A stretch of 15,683 nucleotides of DNA from Piscirickettsiaceae bacterium (GTDB taxonomy: Bacteria; Pseudomonadota; Gammaproteobacteria; Nitrosococcales; Methylophagaceae), in NCBI GenBank assembly GCA_030627065.1, contig DAOUSV010000017.1, positions 1 through 15,683 on the forward strand, given 5' to 3'. Of this stretch, positions 15,358 to 15,683 are shown in pieces. How positions within the stretch are numbered: the stretch's first letter is position 1; each line of letters opens with the position of its first letter. A model generated the notes under the pieces. The model did not search any database and was not told the DNA's origin. It saw only the letters and a program-made list of their open reading frames with translations. The translations under genes and the position numbers were made by a program.

Positions 15358-15472
15358 GCTTTTGGTGCTCTGTCATTGCTGACAGCGTTAAAAGGGAAGT
15401 TGGTGAAAAGCCAATGCTGCCCCCGCAACGGTAATCATTATGAAAATGAAAGTCCGGAAACCTGCCTTAAGC
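15358..15472 (+). promoter_or_regulatory. Cobalamin riboswitch (plus strand) controlling btuB
   Basis: All core landmarks are present: GGTGC (15364), a CTGTCA/TGACAG hairpin (15370-15385), AAAAGGGAAG, a TTGG/CCAA stem, GCTGCCCCCGCAACGG (15416-15431), a TCATT/AATGA hairpin and the B12 box AGTCCGGAAACCTGCC (15451-15466). P1 pairs GCUUUUGGU (15358-15366) with GCCUUAAGC (15464-15472), interrupted by two U-U mismatches. The region between the CGCAAC loop and the B12 box is only about 20 bases, so the peripheral helices of large cobalamin riboswitches are missing. It sits directly upstream of btuB and would shut off uptake when cobalamin is abundant. Confidence 0.95.
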
Positions 15473-15477
15473 TTTTA

Positions 15478-15507
15478 GCAACCCTCATGGTTGCATCCCT
15501 ATTTTTT
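15478..15507 (+). terminator. Hairpin and T-run in the btuB leader, weak terminator candidate
   Basis: GCAACC (15478-15483) and GGTTGC (15489-15494) form a perfect 6-bp stem with loop CTCAT. A run of six T (15502-15507) follows, but only after seven intervening bases, farther than in a normal intrinsic terminator. It may be part of the expression platform; the GTTGC arm could alternatively pair with GCAAC in the aptamer (15425-15429). Confidence 0.3.
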
Positions 15508-15535
15508 GAATCGCGGGTGAGCGATTCCTTTGGAG
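15508..15535 (+). promoter_or_regulatory. Expression platform of the btuB riboswitch: hairpin next to the Shine-Dalgarno
   Basis: GAATCGC (15508-15514) pairs perfectly with GCGATTC (15521-15527) around GGGTGA. The Shine-Dalgarno GGAG (15532-15535) follows four bases later, five bases before the btuB ATG. GCGGG at 15513-15517, at the stem-loop junction, complements CCCGC of the aptamer (15422-15426), the expected L5-L13 kissing contact. Ligand binding would then hold the hairpin in place next to the ribosome site. Confidence 0.6.
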
Positions 15536-15540
15536 AAACA

Positions 15541-15683
15541 ATGAAAAACCTTTCCGGGTCTAAAACCCTTCGTACATCTGTACGTCTTACATTAGCGGCA
15601 CTTGCTGTCTCTAGCTTTCCTTTTTCAGCCATTGCCGATGAGCAATTAGATGTGGTCACAGTTACGGCTAACCGTATGCCATC
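15541..15683 (+). CDS. btuB: TonB-dependent vitamin B12 outer-membrane receptor BtuB, N-terminal part (cut by window edge)
   Basis: BtuB carries cobalamin across the outer membrane with energy from TonB. Only 47 codons are visible. They encode a signal peptide (positively charged residues KTLRTSVR, hydrophobic core LTLAALAVSS, likely cleavage after A32 in AIA-DE) followed at once by the TonB box LDVVTVTANRMP (36-47), which closely resembles the TLVVTANRF of E. coli BtuB. GGAG lies five bases before the ATG, and a cobalamin riboswitch lies directly upstream. The start diverges from the cobalamin operon. The function rests on TonB box, signal peptide and riboswitch; another corrinoid-specific TonB receptor is the only serious alternative. 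Confidence 0.87.
   Translation, partial: MKNLSGSKTLRTSVRLTLAALAVSSFPFSAIADEQLDVVTVTANRMP

Noticed and set aside
15438..15659. Minus-strand open frame across the btuB riboswitch and signal peptide
   Set aside because: It runs antisense to the B12 box and btuB and has no family signature; a shadow of the plus-strand elements.
1..15683. CRISPR array, tRNA, rRNA, prophage or transposase genes
   Set aside because: I saw no regularly spaced repeats, no tRNA-like folds or rRNA motifs, and no recombinase or phage proteins; the window is core metabolism.

Overview
The window reads as the chromosome of a Gram-negative gammaproteobacterium with fairly low GC (about 40-45% by eye). Evidence for this is the miaB-ybeZ-ybeY-corC-lnt order familiar from enteric bacteria, genes for outer-membrane biology (lnt, a TonB-dependent btuB), and an oxygen-dependent lower-ligand gene (bluB), which implies an aerobic life. 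A marine or methylotroph-like relative is a guess only. Nearly every base is used. The 18 protein genes are tightly packed, and the only stretch over 300 bases without a gene is the btuM-btuB control region.

Layout. (1) 1-5811, minus strand: a housekeeping operon transcribed miaB > phoH-like ybeZ > ybeY > corC > lnt > trkH (the last cut by the window edge). The genes mostly overlap by a few bases (12-nt gap between miaB and ybeZ). They cover tRNA ms2i6A modification, rRNA maturation, a CBS-domain membrane-associated protein, lipoprotein acylation and potassium uptake. (2) 5812-5939: a divergent promoter region between miaB and radC. (3) 5940-6614, plus strand: radC, followed by a dispersed double-hairpin repeat. 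(4) 6736-7479, minus strand: a cytochrome b561-type gene with its own promoter and a TTAAG-N6-TTAAG direct repeat like PmrA/QseB boxes. (5) 7553-15075, minus strand: a nine-gene cobalamin operon transcribed btuM > bluB > cbiB > cobD > cobQ > cobU > cobT > cobS > cobO. (6) 15076-15540: a two-way control region with two separate cobalamin riboswitches, one on each strand. (7) 15541 to the end, plus strand: the start of btuB.

The cobalamin genes form a coherent late-pathway and uptake module. BtuB would bring corrinoids across the outer membrane, and BtuM, a small single-protein inner-membrane transporter, would take them into the cytoplasm. CobO adenosylates the corrin, CobQ amidates it to cobyric acid, and CobD plus CbiB add the aminopropanol phosphate arm. 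CobU activates cobinamide with GTP. BluB makes 5,6-dimethylbenzimidazole, CobT turns it into alpha-ribazole phosphate, and CobS joins the halves. No corrin-ring genes, no CobB/CbiA and no BtuCDF are present in the window.

The most interesting region is 15081-15535. Two riboswitches on opposite strands fire from promoters whose -35 boxes form an inverted repeat. Both look compact, lacking the usual peripheral helices. Each has a hairpin displaying GCGGG next to the Shine-Dalgarno sequence of its gene, matching CCCGC in its own aptamer. Four start codons (miaB, cobD, cobQ, btuM) are placed downstream of the longest possible reading frame, for reasons given in the entries.
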